Assembly: GCF_014518425.1 (NCBI RefSeq)
Contig: NZ_JACVCU010000001.1
Span: forward strand, 806,001 to 870,000
From: Terrabacter sp. MAHUQ-38
GTDB taxonomy: Bacteria; Actinomycetota; Actinomycetes; Actinomycetales; Dermatophilaceae
Reading direction: 5' to 3'
DNA length: 64,000 nucleotides
Under the pieces are notes generated by a model. That model saw only the letters and a list, made by a program, of their open reading frames with translations. It was not told the origin of the DNA and did not search any database. The position numbers and the translations under genes were made by a program. Positions 7,860 to 16,314 of this stretch are shown here, in pieces (the stretch's first letter is position 1; every line of letters starts with the position of its first letter).

Positions 7860-9308
7860 ATGGACACTCGCGCAACGATCGGCGTCACCGGCCTCGCGAC
7901 GATGGGTCGCAACCTCGCCCGCAACATCGCCCGGCACGGGCACACGGTGGCGGTCCACAACCGGACGACGTCGCGGATGACCTCACTCGTGGAGCAGTTC
8001 GGCGACGAGGGCGCCTTCGTCGGAGCCGAGACGCTCGAGGCCTTCGTGGCTGCGATCGAGAAGCCGCGCGCGATCATCGTCATGGTCAAGGCGGGTGAGC
8101 CGACCGACGCCGTCATCGACGAGCTCGTGCCGCTGCTCGACGAGGGCGACATCGTCGTCGACGCCGGCAACGCACACTTCGCCGACACGCTGCGCCGCGA
8201 GAAGGCACTGTCCGACAAGGGAATTTACTTCGTCGGCATGGGCGTGTCCGGTGGCGAGGAGGGGGCGCTCAACGGCCCGTCGATCATGGTCGGTGGCTCG
8301 GACCACGCGTACGAGCGCCTCGCGCCGGTCGTCGAGTCGATCGCAGCCCAGGTCGAGGGCACGCCGTGTGCGGCACACCTCGGGCCTGACGCCGCCGGCC
8401 ACTTCGTCAAGATGGTGCACAACGGCATCGAGTACGCCGACATGCAGCTCATCGCGGAGTCCTTCGACCTGCTCCGCAGCGTCCTCGGGCTCGAGCCGGC
8501 CGAGATCGCGGAGGTCTTCCGGGAGTGGAACGGAGGCGACCGCGAGTCGTTCCTCATCGAGATGACCGCCGACGTGCTGGCTCACACCGACGCTCCGACC
8601 GGCACGCCGTTCGTGGACGTGGTCGGCGACGCCGCCGAGCAGAAGGGGACCGGCCGCTGGACGGTGCAGAACGCCCTCGACCTCGGTGTGCCCGTGACCG
8701 GTATCGCGGAGGCGACCTTCGCCCGCAGCCTCTCGGGCCACACGAGCCAGCGGGAGGCGGTCCGCGAGACGTTCGCCGACCTGACGGGACATGACCCGGC
8801 GGAGCGGGACGTCGACCGCGACGGCTTCGTCGACGACGTGCGCGCCGCGTTGTACGCGTCGAAGATCGTCGCGTACGCGCAGGGCTTCGACCAGCTCGCC
8901 GCGGGCTCGAGGGAGCACGGCTGGGACCTCGACCTCGGCGAGGTGGCGACGATCTGGCGCGGCGGCTGCATCATCCGAGCTCGGTTCCTCGACCGCATCC
9001 GCGAGGCGTACGCCGAGGAGCCGCAGCTCGAGACGTTGCTGACGGCGCCGTGGTTCGCTGACGCGATCCGCGACGGCGTGGCGGCCTGGCGCCGGGTGGT
9101 CGCGGTGGCTGCCGAGCGCGGCGTGCCGACGCCCGCGTTCGCCTCGTCGCTCGCCTACTTCGACGCCCTGCGACGCGACCGGCTGCCCGCCGCGCTCATC
9201 CAGGCCCTCCGCGACAACTTCGGCGCGCACACCTACACGCGCGTCGACCGAGAAGGGACGTTCCACACGAACTGGGCGGGCGACCGGGCGGAGGCGCAGA
9301 TCGGTTGA
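7860..9308 (+). CDS. gnd: 6-phosphogluconate dehydrogenase (decarboxylating)
   Basis: A 482-residue enzyme of the oxidative pentose phosphate pathway (6-phosphogluconate + NADP to ribulose 5-phosphate + CO2 + NADPH). The Rossmann motif is GVTGLATMGRNLARNIARHG with VHNRTTSR after strand 2; the family normally reads GLAVMGQNL and NRT. The substrate signature is GMGVSGGEEGALNGPSIM, with catalytic Lys in HFVKMVHNGIEYADMQLI. The C-terminus ends with FHTNWAGDRAE. Length fits the long Gnd class. ATG 7860 gives a natural N-terminus (MDTRATIGVTG); no strong ribosome site precedes it. Confidence 0.95.
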   Translation: MDTRATIGVTGLATMGRNLARNIARHGHTVAVHNRTTSRMTSLVEQFGDEGAFVGAETLEAFVAAIEKPRAIIVMVKAGEPTDAVIDELVPLLDEGDIVVDAGNAHFADTLRREKALSDKGIYFVGMGVSGGEEGALNGPSIMVGGSDHAYERLAPVVESIAAQVEGTPCAAHLGPDAAGHFVKMVHNGIEYADMQLIAESFDLLRSVLGLEPAEIAEVFREWNGGDRESFLIEMTADVLAHTDAPTGTPFVDVVGDAAEQKGTGRWTVQNALDLGVPVTGIAEATFARSLSGHTSQREAVRETFADLTGHDPAERDVDRDGFVDDVRAALYASKIVAYAQGFDQLAAGSREHGWDLDLGEVATIWRGGCIIRARFLDRIREAYAEEPQLETLLTAPWFADAIRDGVAAWRRVVAVAAERGVPTPAFASSLAYFDALRRDRLPAALIQALRDNFGAHTYTRVDREGTFHTNWAGDRAEAQIG

Positions 9309-9459
9309 ACCCGCCATGTCACTGCCCCGGTGGGTGGGGCACTGACGTGGGCGCGGGACCTGGTCACCTGGCCGGGCTCGGCCCGCGGCCGTCCCAGCAA
9401 CGGGCCATGCGGCATACGACCCCTTCGACAGCGTCAGGAGTCGGACGTAGCGTGAGGCA

Positions 9460-10857
9460 ATGAGCTTCCCTGAGCCCGGTCGCGCGGCGACCCTCGGCGA
9501 GCTGCGCGCCTCCGGCCACGTGCACCGCAGCGTCAAGAGTGAGATCCGCGAGAACCTGCTGGCCCGGCTGCGTGCCGGTGAGGACGCCTTTCCCGGGATG
9601 GTCGGCTTCGAGGACACGGTGCTGCCCGAGCTCGAGACGGCGCTGCTCGCCGGCCACGACCTCGTCCTGCTCGGCGAGCGCGGCCAGGGCAAGACGCGGC
9701 TCATGCGAACGCTCGCGGGGCTGCTCGACGAGTGGAGCCCCGTCGTCGTCGGCTGCGAGATCGGTGACGACCCGCACGCGCCGTCGTGCACGCGGTGCCG
9801 GCGCCTCGCTGCCGAGCTCGGCGACGACCTGCAGGTCACGTGGCGGCACCGCAGCGAGCGCTACACCGAGAAGCTCGCGACGCCCGACACGAGCGTCGGT
9901 GACCTCGTCGGCGACGTCGACCCCGTCAAGGTCGCGCAGGGCCGCACGCTCGGCGACCCCGAGACGGTGCACTACGGGCTCGTGCCGCGCAGCAACCGCG
10001 GCATCTTCGGGCTCAACGAGCTGCCCGACCTCGCCGAGCGCATCCAGGTCGCGCTCTTCAACGTGCTCGAGGAGCGCGACATCCAGATCCGCGGCTACTC
10101 GCTGCGGCTGCCGCTCGACCTCCTGCTCGTCGCGACCGCCAACCCGGAGGACTACACGAACCGCGGCCGCATCATCACGCCGCTCAAGGACCGCTTCGGC
10201 GCTGAGATCCGCACGCACTACCCGTCCGAGGTCGGCGACGAGGTGGCGCTCATCGCTCAGGAGTCCGCGCTCGTCGCCGACGTCCCGGAGCACCTGCTCG
10301 AGGTCGTCGCGCGGTTCACCCGCGGGCTGCGCGAGTCGTCGGCCGTCGACCAGCGCTCAGGCGTCTCGGCGCGCTTCGCGATCGCGGGGGCGGAGGGGGT
10401 CGCCGGCTCGGCGCTGCGCCGAGCCGCCCGCGTCGGGGAGCAGCATGCCGTCGCGCGCGTCTGCGACGTCCCGACCGTCGTGCCCACCCTCCTCGGCAAG
10501 GTCGAGTTCGAGATGGGGGAGGAGGGCCGCGAACGCGACGTGCTGACGCACCTGCTGCGGCTCGCCATCGCCGAGACCTACCGCTCGCGGCTGGCGGGAC
10601 TCGACCTCACCGGCTTCACGAACCTGTTCGCCGAGGGTGCGGTCGTCGAGACGGGCGACCTCGTGCCGGGCTCGGACCTGCTCGCCCAGGTCGGCCCGGT
10701 CTCCGGTCTCTCCAAGGTGCTCGACCGGCTCGGCCACGGCGACGACGCGACGCCCGGGCAGGTCGCTGCCGCGATCGAGTTCGTCCTCGAGGGCCTGCAC
10801 CTGACCCGCCGCATCGACAAGGACACCGTCGCCGGCCGCACCGTCTACGGAGCCTGA
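9460..10857 (+). CDS. AAA+ ATPase, magnesium-chelatase/MoxR-like (Rv0958 type)
   Basis: A 465-residue AAA+ protein. Walker A is GERGQGKT (about 73-80). A Walker-B region in the family form GIFGLNELPDL lies near 183-193, followed by ATANPEDYTNRGRIITPLKDRF, a sensor-1-type Asn and arginine-finger region. A CTRC pair (SCTRCRRL) sits in an insert at about 108, possibly metal-binding. It forms a two-gene unit with the VWA protein four bases downstream. In mycobacteria the same pair is Rv0958/Rv0959. By analogy with MgsA/ChlI-ChlD and RavA-ViaA it is a chaperone-like motor working with the VWA partner; no magnesium-chelatase role is implied. Confidence 0.88.
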   Translation: MSFPEPGRAATLGELRASGHVHRSVKSEIRENLLARLRAGEDAFPGMVGFEDTVLPELETALLAGHDLVLLGERGQGKTRLMRTLAGLLDEWSPVVVGCEIGDDPHAPSCTRCRRLAAELGDDLQVTWRHRSERYTEKLATPDTSVGDLVGDVDPVKVAQGRTLGDPETVHYGLVPRSNRGIFGLNELPDLAERIQVALFNVLEERDIQIRGYSLRLPLDLLLVATANPEDYTNRGRIITPLKDRFGAEIRTHYPSEVGDEVALIAQESALVADVPEHLLEVVARFTRGLRESSAVDQRSGVSARFAIAGAEGVAGSALRRAARVGEQHAVARVCDVPTVVPTLLGKVEFEMGEEGRERDVLTHLLRLAIAETYRSRLAGLDLTGFTNLFAEGAVVETGDLVPGSDLLAQVGPVSGLSKVLDRLGHGDDATPGQVAAAIEFVLEGLHLTRRIDKDTVAGRTVYGA

Positions 10858-10861
10858 CACC

Positions 10862-12856
10862 GTGACGCCGCGCGAGGGTGGTGAGGTGCACGGGCGGTTC
10901 CGCTACGCCCCGTGGACCGGCGGGCCCGACCCGCTCGCGCCACCCTTCGACGTGCGGTCGGCCCTCGACGAGGTCGGGCACGACGTCCTGAGCGGCGGCA
11001 ACCTGCGCGACTCGCTGCGCGAGCTGCTGCGGCGGGGCATGGACGGCCGCCGCGGCCTCGACGACCTCGCCGAACGCGTACGCCATCTCCGTGAGGCCGC
11101 CCGCCGGCGCGGAGACCTCGGCGGCACGCTCGACCAGGTGCGCGCGCTGCTCGACCAGGCCCTCGCCCAGGAGCGCGACACCCTCGCCGACGAGGACGGC
11201 GACGACGCTCGCCTCGACGAGATGGACCTCGCGACGATCCCCGACGACGTGGCTGGTGCCGTGCGGGCTCTGGGCGACTACGAGTGGCACTCCGACGAGG
11301 CGCGAGAGACGTACGAGCAGATCGCGCAGATGCTCCAGCGCGAGGTGGTGGGGGCGCAGTTCGAAGGGCTCAAGCAGGCGCTGTCGGGCAACGACCCTCA
11401 GGCCATGCAAGCCGTCAAGGACATGCTCGCCGACCTCAACCAGCTCCTCGCCGCCCACGCACGCGGTGAGGACACCGAGGACCAGTTCCGCGACTTCATG
11501 GACAAGCACGGCGACCTGTTCCCCGAGAGCCCGCAGAACGTCGACGAGCTCATCGACGCGCTCGCCCGGCGCCAGGCGGCCGCCGACCGGCTCCTGGCCT
11601 CGCTGACGCCGGAACAGCGCGAGCAGCTCGGCCAGCTCATGGCCGACGCTCTCGGCGACCCCGACCTCGCCTCGCAGATGGCACAGCTCTCCGACAACCT
11701 GCGCGCCCTGCGGCCCGGCCTCGACCGCCGCAGCCCCGTGCAGCCGGGACAGGGCGGCGAGCCGCTGGGCTACGGCGAGGCCGTCAGCGCGGTCGCCGAG
11801 CTGGCCGACCTCGAGCAGCTGGGCGAACAGCTCGGGCAGTCGTACTACGGCGCGAGTCTCGACGACGTCGACGTCGAGCGGCTCGAGCAGTACCTCGGCG
11901 CCGACGCCGCCCGCGACATGGAGGCGCTGCGCCAGCTCGAACGCGAGCTCGAGCGGCAGGGCTACGTCTCCCGCGGCGACGACGGGCTGCGCCTGACCCC
12001 GCGGGCCGTGCGACGGCTCGGCGAGACCGCGCTGCGCCGGGTCTTCGAGCACGTCGAGACCGCGGGGCGCGGCGACCACGACGACCACACCGCCGGCCAG
12101 GCCGACGAGCCGACCGGGCTGACCCGGGCCTGGGAGTTCGGCGACGAGCTGCCCATCGACACGGTCCGCACGATCTCCAACGCCCTGACCCGCACGGCCC
12201 GTGCCGCGCGTACGGGAGCCGGGCTCGGCGGGGTCGACCTGCTCGTCGAGGACTTCGAGGTCGCCGAGACGGAGCGGCGCGCGCGGGCGGCGGTGGCGCT
12301 GTGCGTCGACATGTCGTTCTCGATGATGCAGGAGGGGCGCTGGGGGCCGATGAAGCAGACGGCGCTCGCGCTCTCGCACCTCGTGCAGTCCCGGTTCCGG
12401 CACGACGCGCTGCAGATGATCGGCTTCAACCTCGTCGCGCGGCGGCTCACGCCCGTCGAGCTGGCGGAGGCCGAGCCGGAGTGGGTGCAGGGCACGAACC
12501 TGCAGCACGCGCTCATGCTCGCGTCGCGGCACCTGCGGCGGCACCCGGACGCCGAGCCGGTCGTCCTCGTCGTCACCGACGGCGAGCCCACCGCGCACCT
12601 GGAGCTCGACGGGCGGCCGACGTTCCACTGGCCCGCGACCCAGGCGACACTGCGCGCCACCGTGGCCCAGGTCGACGAGCTGCGGCGCTCGGGGGCGCAG
12701 CTCAACATCTTCATGCTCGGCGACGACCCGGGGCTCGCGCGGTTCGTCGACGCCGTGGCCCGGCGCGCGGGCGGACGCGTCTTCACCCCGGACATCGCGC
12801 GGCTCGGCGAGTACGTCGTGGCCGACTACCTGCGTACCCGCCGAGGGCGCCGCTGA
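10862..12856 (+). CDS. VWA-domain partner of the AAA+ ATPase (Rv0959 type)
   Basis: A 664-residue protein. Residues 1 to about 460 are helical and highly charged (Asp, Glu, Arg and Gln rich). The VWA domain at about 475-655 carries the MIDAS signature CVDMSFSMMQEGRW (D-x-S-x-S form), a distal Thr/Asn segment (GTNLQHALMLA) and VVLVVTDGEPTAHL. The C-terminus is basic (RTRRGRR). GTG at 10862 lies four bases after the AAA+ stop. This is the usual ATPase-VWA pairing in which the VWA protein recognises a metal-dependent client; the client is unknown. Confidence 0.88.
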   Translation: MTPREGGEVHGRFRYAPWTGGPDPLAPPFDVRSALDEVGHDVLSGGNLRDSLRELLRRGMDGRRGLDDLAERVRHLREAARRRGDLGGTLDQVRALLDQALAQERDTLADEDGDDARLDEMDLATIPDDVAGAVRALGDYEWHSDEARETYEQIAQMLQREVVGAQFEGLKQALSGNDPQAMQAVKDMLADLNQLLAAHARGEDTEDQFRDFMDKHGDLFPESPQNVDELIDALARRQAAADRLLASLTPEQREQLGQLMADALGDPDLASQMAQLSDNLRALRPGLDRRSPVQPGQGGEPLGYGEAVSAVAELADLEQLGEQLGQSYYGASLDDVDVERLEQYLGADAARDMEALRQLERELERQGYVSRGDDGLRLTPRAVRRLGETALRRVFEHVETAGRGDHDDHTAGQADEPTGLTRAWEFGDELPIDTVRTISNALTRTARAARTGAGLGGVDLLVEDFEVAETERRARAAVALCVDMSFSMMQEGRWGPMKQTALALSHLVQSRFRHDALQMIGFNLVARRLTPVELAEAEPEWVQGTNLQHALMLASRHLRRHPDAEPVVLVVTDGEPTAHLELDGRPTFHWPATQATLRATVAQVDELRRSGAQLNIFMLGDDPGLARFVDAVARRAGGRVFTPDIARLGEYVVADYLRTRRGRR

Positions 12857-12889
12857 GCTCTCGCAGGACCGAGAGGAAAGGAGGGCAGC

Positions 12890-13480
12890 ATGGGCAAGGT
12901 CGTGTCGTCGGCATCGACGTCGCTGGACGGGTTCGTCGCAGGCCCGAACGACGAGGTCGGGCCGCTCTTCGACTGGTACGAGGCGGGCGACGTGCCCTGG
13001 ACGTCCGCGGGCGGCGACATGACGTTCCACCTGACGCAGCGCGATGCCGACTACTGGGAGGGGTGGACCCGCCGGCTCGGCGCGCTCGTCGTCGGCCGGC
13101 ACCTCTTCGACATCACCGACGGATGGAAGGGCACCCACCCCTTGGGCGTGCCCGTCGTCGTCCTGACCCACGAAGCGCCCGACGGCTGGGGCTACCCCGG
13201 CGGCACGGTCGAGTTCATGACGGGCGGGGTCCACGACGCGGTGACGCGGGCACGCGAGCTCGCGGGCGACTCCGACGTGGGCGTCGCGGCAGGCGAGATC
13301 GCGAGCCAGTGCCTCGCCGAGGGGTTGCTCGACGAGGTGGCGGTCGACCTCGTGCCCTGCTTCCTCGGTGTCGGTCGCCCGTACTTCACCGAGGCCGCCG
13401 GTCAGGTCGTGCTCGGCAACCCGACGACGATCGTCGACGGCGAGCGCGTCACGCACCTCGTCTACCCGGTTCGGCGCTGA
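12890..13480 (+). CDS. Dihydrofolate-reductase-like (RibD C-terminal domain) protein
   Basis: A 196-residue protein starting MGKVVSSASTSLDGFVAGPND, the typical beginning of RibD-C/DHFR-fold reductases in actinobacteria. Later segments are VVGRHLFDITDGWKG, VVVLTHEAP and the NADPH-binding-type DVGVAAGEIASQCLAEGLLDEVAVDLVPCFLG. GAGGAAAGGAGG directly precedes the ATG, a strong ribosome site. Substrate unknown; the family includes deaminase-reductases and many uncharacterised stand-alone proteins. It starts 33 bases after the VWA gene. Confidence 0.85.
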   Translation: MGKVVSSASTSLDGFVAGPNDEVGPLFDWYEAGDVPWTSAGGDMTFHLTQRDADYWEGWTRRLGALVVGRHLFDITDGWKGTHPLGVPVVVLTHEAPDGWGYPGGTVEFMTGGVHDAVTRARELAGDSDVGVAAGEIASQCLAEGLLDEVAVDLVPCFLGVGRPYFTEAAGQVVLGNPTTIVDGERVTHLVYPVRR

Positions 13481-13538
13481 CCCTGCGCCGCTGACAATTG
13501 GGTCGCTCTCGCCCAGCGGTGCCTGTCATGGTGGCGCC

Positions 13539-14303
13539 ATGACGCGCGGGCGCGACGGTCGGCTGGACCGCATCGAGACCTACTACGACTGCGTGCCGCG
13601 CGCCGTCGCCGCCGTCGAGCAGGTCGGCCCGTTCACGCTCTTCCTCGCCGAGGAGCGCACCGGCTGGCAGTTCTACGCGCGCCCCCGGCTGGGCGGGGGT
13701 GGCACGTTCACCGAGGCCGAGGTATGCCGTGTGCTCGATCGTCAGGAGCAGCTGGACGTCCCGCGCGCCATCGAGTGGGTCGACGAGGTCACGCCGACGC
13801 TCCTGCCCGCGGTGCGTGGCGCGGGCCACGAGCCGCATCACCACCCGCTGCTCGTCATGCCTGCTGACGTGGTTGTCGAGGCCGATCCGCGCGCCCGGCC
13901 GCTGCGTCCGGCCGAGCCGCACCTGTCCCTTGCGCTGGGGTCGGTGTCGGCGGGGTTCGCCGGGAAGGACGACGTCGAGCCGAAGGACCCGGGTCGCCGG
14001 TCCGAGCTCATGGACCGGGGCGCCCTCGTCGTCGTGGCCTCGTTCGACGGCAACCGTCTCTGCGGGGCCGGTTCGGCTGCTCCGCGCGGCGCCGTCGCCG
14101 AGCTCATCGGCATCGCCGTGCCGCCCGGACACCGAGGCCGCGGGCACGGCACCGCGATCACGCGTTCGCTCGTCGCGGCCTGCCGCGCGCAGGGCGTCGA
14201 CCTCGTGTTCCTCTCGGCCGGGTCCGACGCGGCGGCCGACATCTACCGCCGGATCGGCTTCGTCGACGTGGGCACGGCCTGCGTCCTCGACCTCGACGAC
14301 TGA
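13539..14303 (+). CDS. GNAT family N-acetyltransferase (two-part)
   Basis: A 254-residue protein. The C-terminal about 140 residues are a GNAT domain with motif A in ELIGIAVPPGHRGRGHGTAITRSL (R-G-R-G-H-G) and VFLSAGSDAAADIYRRIGFVDVGTACVL. The N-terminal about 110 residues (YYDCVPRAVAAVEQVGPFTLF, then GWQFYARPRLG) form the extra domain seen in a large actinobacterial class with two tandem GNAT-like folds. ATG at 13539 is in frame with no close ribosome site; GTG/ATG codons just upstream are out of frame. Followed by the inverted repeat at 14320-14394. Confidence 0.83.
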   Translation: MTRGRDGRLDRIETYYDCVPRAVAAVEQVGPFTLFLAEERTGWQFYARPRLGGGGTFTEAEVCRVLDRQEQLDVPRAIEWVDEVTPTLLPAVRGAGHEPHHHPLLVMPADVVVEADPRARPLRPAEPHLSLALGSVSAGFAGKDDVEPKDPGRRSELMDRGALVVVASFDGNRLCGAGSAAPRGAVAELIGIAVPPGHRGRGHGTAITRSLVAACRAQGVDLVFLSAGSDAAADIYRRIGFVDVGTACVLDLDD

Positions 14304-14319
14304 GCCCCCGCGCCCTCGA

Positions 14320-14394
14320 CCGCAACACACCGAGAGACTGGCCACACCCCGGCGTCCGATCCCGGAGCGTTGATGGGTGCTCGGTGTGTTGCGG
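14320..14394. repeat. 15-bp inverted repeat between convergent genes
   Basis: CCGCAACACACCGAG at 14320-14334 and its exact reverse complement at 14380-14394 are separated by 45 bases. The element lies between the GNAT stop and the SNase stop. It could act as a long-range terminator stem for both genes or be a small mobile repeat remnant. The 45-base interior shows no clear hairpin. Confidence 0.6.
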
Positions 14395-14425
14395 GGTGGG
14401 GTGCGCGGCGGGCGAGGGCGCGCGG

Positions 14426-15379
14426 TCAGACCTTGGCGGGCCGGAAGCCGGCGGCCTCGGCGTCACTCATCGTCGCGAAGCACTGCTCGGGCTTCGTGAC
14501 GTTGTAGTACCGGTCGCCCGGCTCGTGGGCGATCCACGAGTCCTCGTTGCCCTTGACCGGCAGCGCCTCCGGGCACGGGTACTTGTCACCCGACAGGGGC
14601 CATGCGCCGCCGGACGTGCCGCCCGAGCTCCCGCCGGAGTCGGGCTCGGCACATGCGGCCTTCGGGCTCGCGATGTCGGCCCGGACGTATGCCGTCTCGC
14701 GGGTGTGGCGGCCATAGCCGTCGCGCGAGTCGTAGCGGGCGACGGCATACCCCTTCTTGATGAGGCGCAGGCCGGCGTCGACCCCGTTGACGTCGACGTA
14801 GCGCAGCAGCCGGCCGTAGCGGTCGACGTCGTCCTGGGCGCCGGCGGTGAGCGTCACCCGCTGGCCGCCGATGACGCTGCGCAGGGCGTTGCGCGCCTCG
14901 GTGAAACCGCACTGCCCCGACTCCGGGGTGTCGATGCCGATGAACCGAACCTTGCTGGAGACGCCGGCGCGCGAGACCCAGATGGTGTCGCCGTCGACGA
15001 CCTTCGTCACGGCCCACGTCGCGGCGGCGGCCTTTGCTGCTGCAGCAGCGGCGGCCGCCCTCGCCTTGGCCGCCTTGTCGGACGCGGCCTTGGCAGCCGC
15101 GGCCTTCGCGTCGGCGGCCTTCTTGGCGGCCGCGGCCTTGGCCTCGGCCGCCCGCTTCGCCGCGGCGGCCTTCGCGGCGGCGTCGTCAGTCGAGGCAGCG
15201 TCGGTCGAGGTGGAGGTCCAGGGGGCCGCCGTCGGGGTCACCGTGACCGTGACGGCCGGCTGCTGCCCGGTACCGGCCAACGCGATCTCGTCGTAGCCTC
15301 GTGAGGCGTTGCCCGCCAGGGCCGCCACCACGACGAGGCTGCCGATCGTGATGAGTCCGTTGGTCCTGCGACTGCGCAT
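14426..15379 (-). CDS. Secreted thermonuclease-like (SNase) protein with Ala/Lys linker and sunset-type C-terminal domain
   Basis: A 317-residue protein. Residues 1 to about 25 are a membrane anchor or signal (ITIGSLVVVAALAG). At about 60-118 is a low-complexity Ala/Lys heptad-like stretch, presumably a rigid helix. The SNase domain (about 120-245) has KVVDGDTIWVSR, VRFIGIDTPESGQCG and DRYGRLLRYVDVNG, with the Asp/Arg/Glu-type active residues in place. The last about 50 residues (PCPEALPVKGNEDSWIAHEP, then RYYNVTKPEQCFATMSDAEA) are the small sunset-like Cys module found on secreted actinobacterial nucleases. It should cleave extracellular DNA/RNA with Ca2+. ATG start has AGGGAGCAGC upstream. 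Confidence 0.85.
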   Translation of the reverse strand: MRSRRTNGLITIGSLVVVAALAGNASRGYDEIALAGTGQQPAVTVTVTPTAAPWTSTSTDAASTDDAAAKAAAAKRAAEAKAAAAKKAADAKAAAAKAASDKAAKARAAAAAAAAKAAAATWAVTKVVDGDTIWVSRAGVSSKVRFIGIDTPESGQCGFTEARNALRSVIGGQRVTLTAGAQDDVDRYGRLLRYVDVNGVDAGLRLIKKGYAVARYDSRDGYGRHTRETAYVRADIASPKAACAEPDSGGSSGGTSGGAWPLSGDKYPCPEALPVKGNEDSWIAHEPGDRYYNVTKPEQCFATMSDAEAAGFRPAKV

Positions 15380-15507
15380 GCTGCTCCCTGTTCCCCGGTG
15401 ATCCGATCACGGTAGGTGACCGACCCGGACCTGTCCGGCGAATGGCCCATCGCTGCAGCCGCACTCGGTCACAATGGGCGCGTCAGGCACTGGACGAGGG
15501 GGAGCGC

Positions 15508-15873
15508 GTGGGCGAGAGACAGGCCGCGACGCCGACGACGATCGACGACTACGTGGCGGGCTTCCCGGACGGGCCCCGCGAGGTCCTCGAGCAGGTCTGC
15601 GAGGCCCTCCGGCGGGCAGTGCCGGGCGGCGAGGAGAAGATCCGCTACGGCATGCCGGCGATCATGTTCGCCGACCGCTACGGCATCCACTTCGCCGGGT
15701 GGAAGAAGCACGTCGGGCTCTACCCGGTCGGCGAGCTCGACGCCGACCTCGAGGCCGAGGTCGCGCCGCACCGCACGACGAAGGACACGGTGCGGTTCCT
15801 CTACGCCGAGCCCGTGCCCTACGACCTCATCGAGCGTCTCGCCCGGAGGCTCGCTGCGAAGCACGCCGCCTGA
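15508..15873 (+). CDS. DUF1801/YdhG-like small protein
   Basis: A 121-residue protein with TIDDYVAGFPDGPREVLEQVCEALRRAVPG, then EEKIRYGMPAIMF and GLYPVGEL. This is the DUF1801 (YdhG/YjhX, frataxin-like fold) family, sometimes named iron chaperone; the activity is not established. The GTG at 15508 was chosen for the GGGGGAGC just upstream and because family members begin a few residues before the TIDDY motif. It converges on the DUF4287 gene with a two-base gap. Confidence 0.8.
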   Translation: MGERQAATPTTIDDYVAGFPDGPREVLEQVCEALRRAVPGGEEKIRYGMPAIMFADRYGIHFAGWKKHVGLYPVGELDADLEAEVAPHRTTKDTVRFLYAEPVPYDLIERLARRLAAKHAA

Positions 15874-15875
15874 GC

Positions 15876-16127
15876 TCAGGTCCGCTGGTCGGCCTTGATG
15901 AGCCCGAGGGTGTGGGCGACGACGGCGTTGGCGTGGCCGTGCCCGAGGCCGTGCTGGGTCTTGAGCCATGTGACGAGCTCGCCGTGCTTGACCGTCCCGA
16001 CGGCGTGCTGGTCGCGGACGAGCCCGATCCAGTGGTCGATCGGCTGGCCGTAGCTCTTCTCGATGGACGGGAAGTACGACGCCGGGCCCTGGGGGGCGGG
16101 AACGCCCGCGGCGGGCTGCGTGCTCAT
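15876..16127 (-). CDS. DUF4287 family small protein
   Basis: An 83-residue protein (MSTQPAAGVPAPQGPASYFP). It contains SIEKSYGQPIDHWIGLVRD and HGLGHGHANAVVAHTLG, the two conserved helices of DUF4287. These are common small actinobacterial cytosolic proteins of unknown function; the domain is often fused to or beside DUF5655 or DUF1801 proteins, which fits the neighbour here. The ATG at 16125-16127 is preceded by GCAGGAGCC; an earlier in-frame ATG at 16149-16151 is possible. Confidence 0.8.
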   Translation of the reverse strand: MSTQPAAGVPAPQGPASYFPSIEKSYGQPIDHWIGLVRDQHAVGTVKHGELVTWLKTQHGLGHGHANAVVAHTLGLIKADQRT

Positions 16128-16196
16128 GGCTCCTGCTGAAGTGCTCGTCATACCCTCACGTCGAACGGCGCGACCGGTTCTCGACGCGAGACCCCG

Positions 16197-16232
16197 CGGG
16201 ACCGCTGACGGGACCGCTGACGGGACCGTCCC
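16197..16232. repeat. Short 12-bp tandem repeat in the DUF4287/NDH-2 gap
   Basis: CGGGACCGCTGA occurs twice head to tail from 16197, followed by a partial third copy running into CCCGGCATAC. It lies in the 187-base interval upstream of DUF4287 and downstream of the NDH-2-like gene. The region also holds GC-rich inverted segments; no gene is visible. Confidence 0.5.
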
Positions 16233-16314
16233 GGCATACGTCCGCTCCCCGTGGGGGACGCCGAGGCTACGTCCCGTCGTCCGACCCGTGCGGAGGCGTG
16301 CGCGGGAGGCTTCC

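Noticed and set aside
9309-9459. A terminator after gnd (GCCCC/GGGGC near 9325)
   Set aside because: Only about six pairs form and the stem is broken by a mismatch; too weak to call.
9460-12856. Magnesium chelatase for chlorophyll synthesis
   Set aside because: The pair matches the generic AAA+/VWA (Rv0958/Rv0959-like) system; no ChlH or tetrapyrrole genes are nearby.
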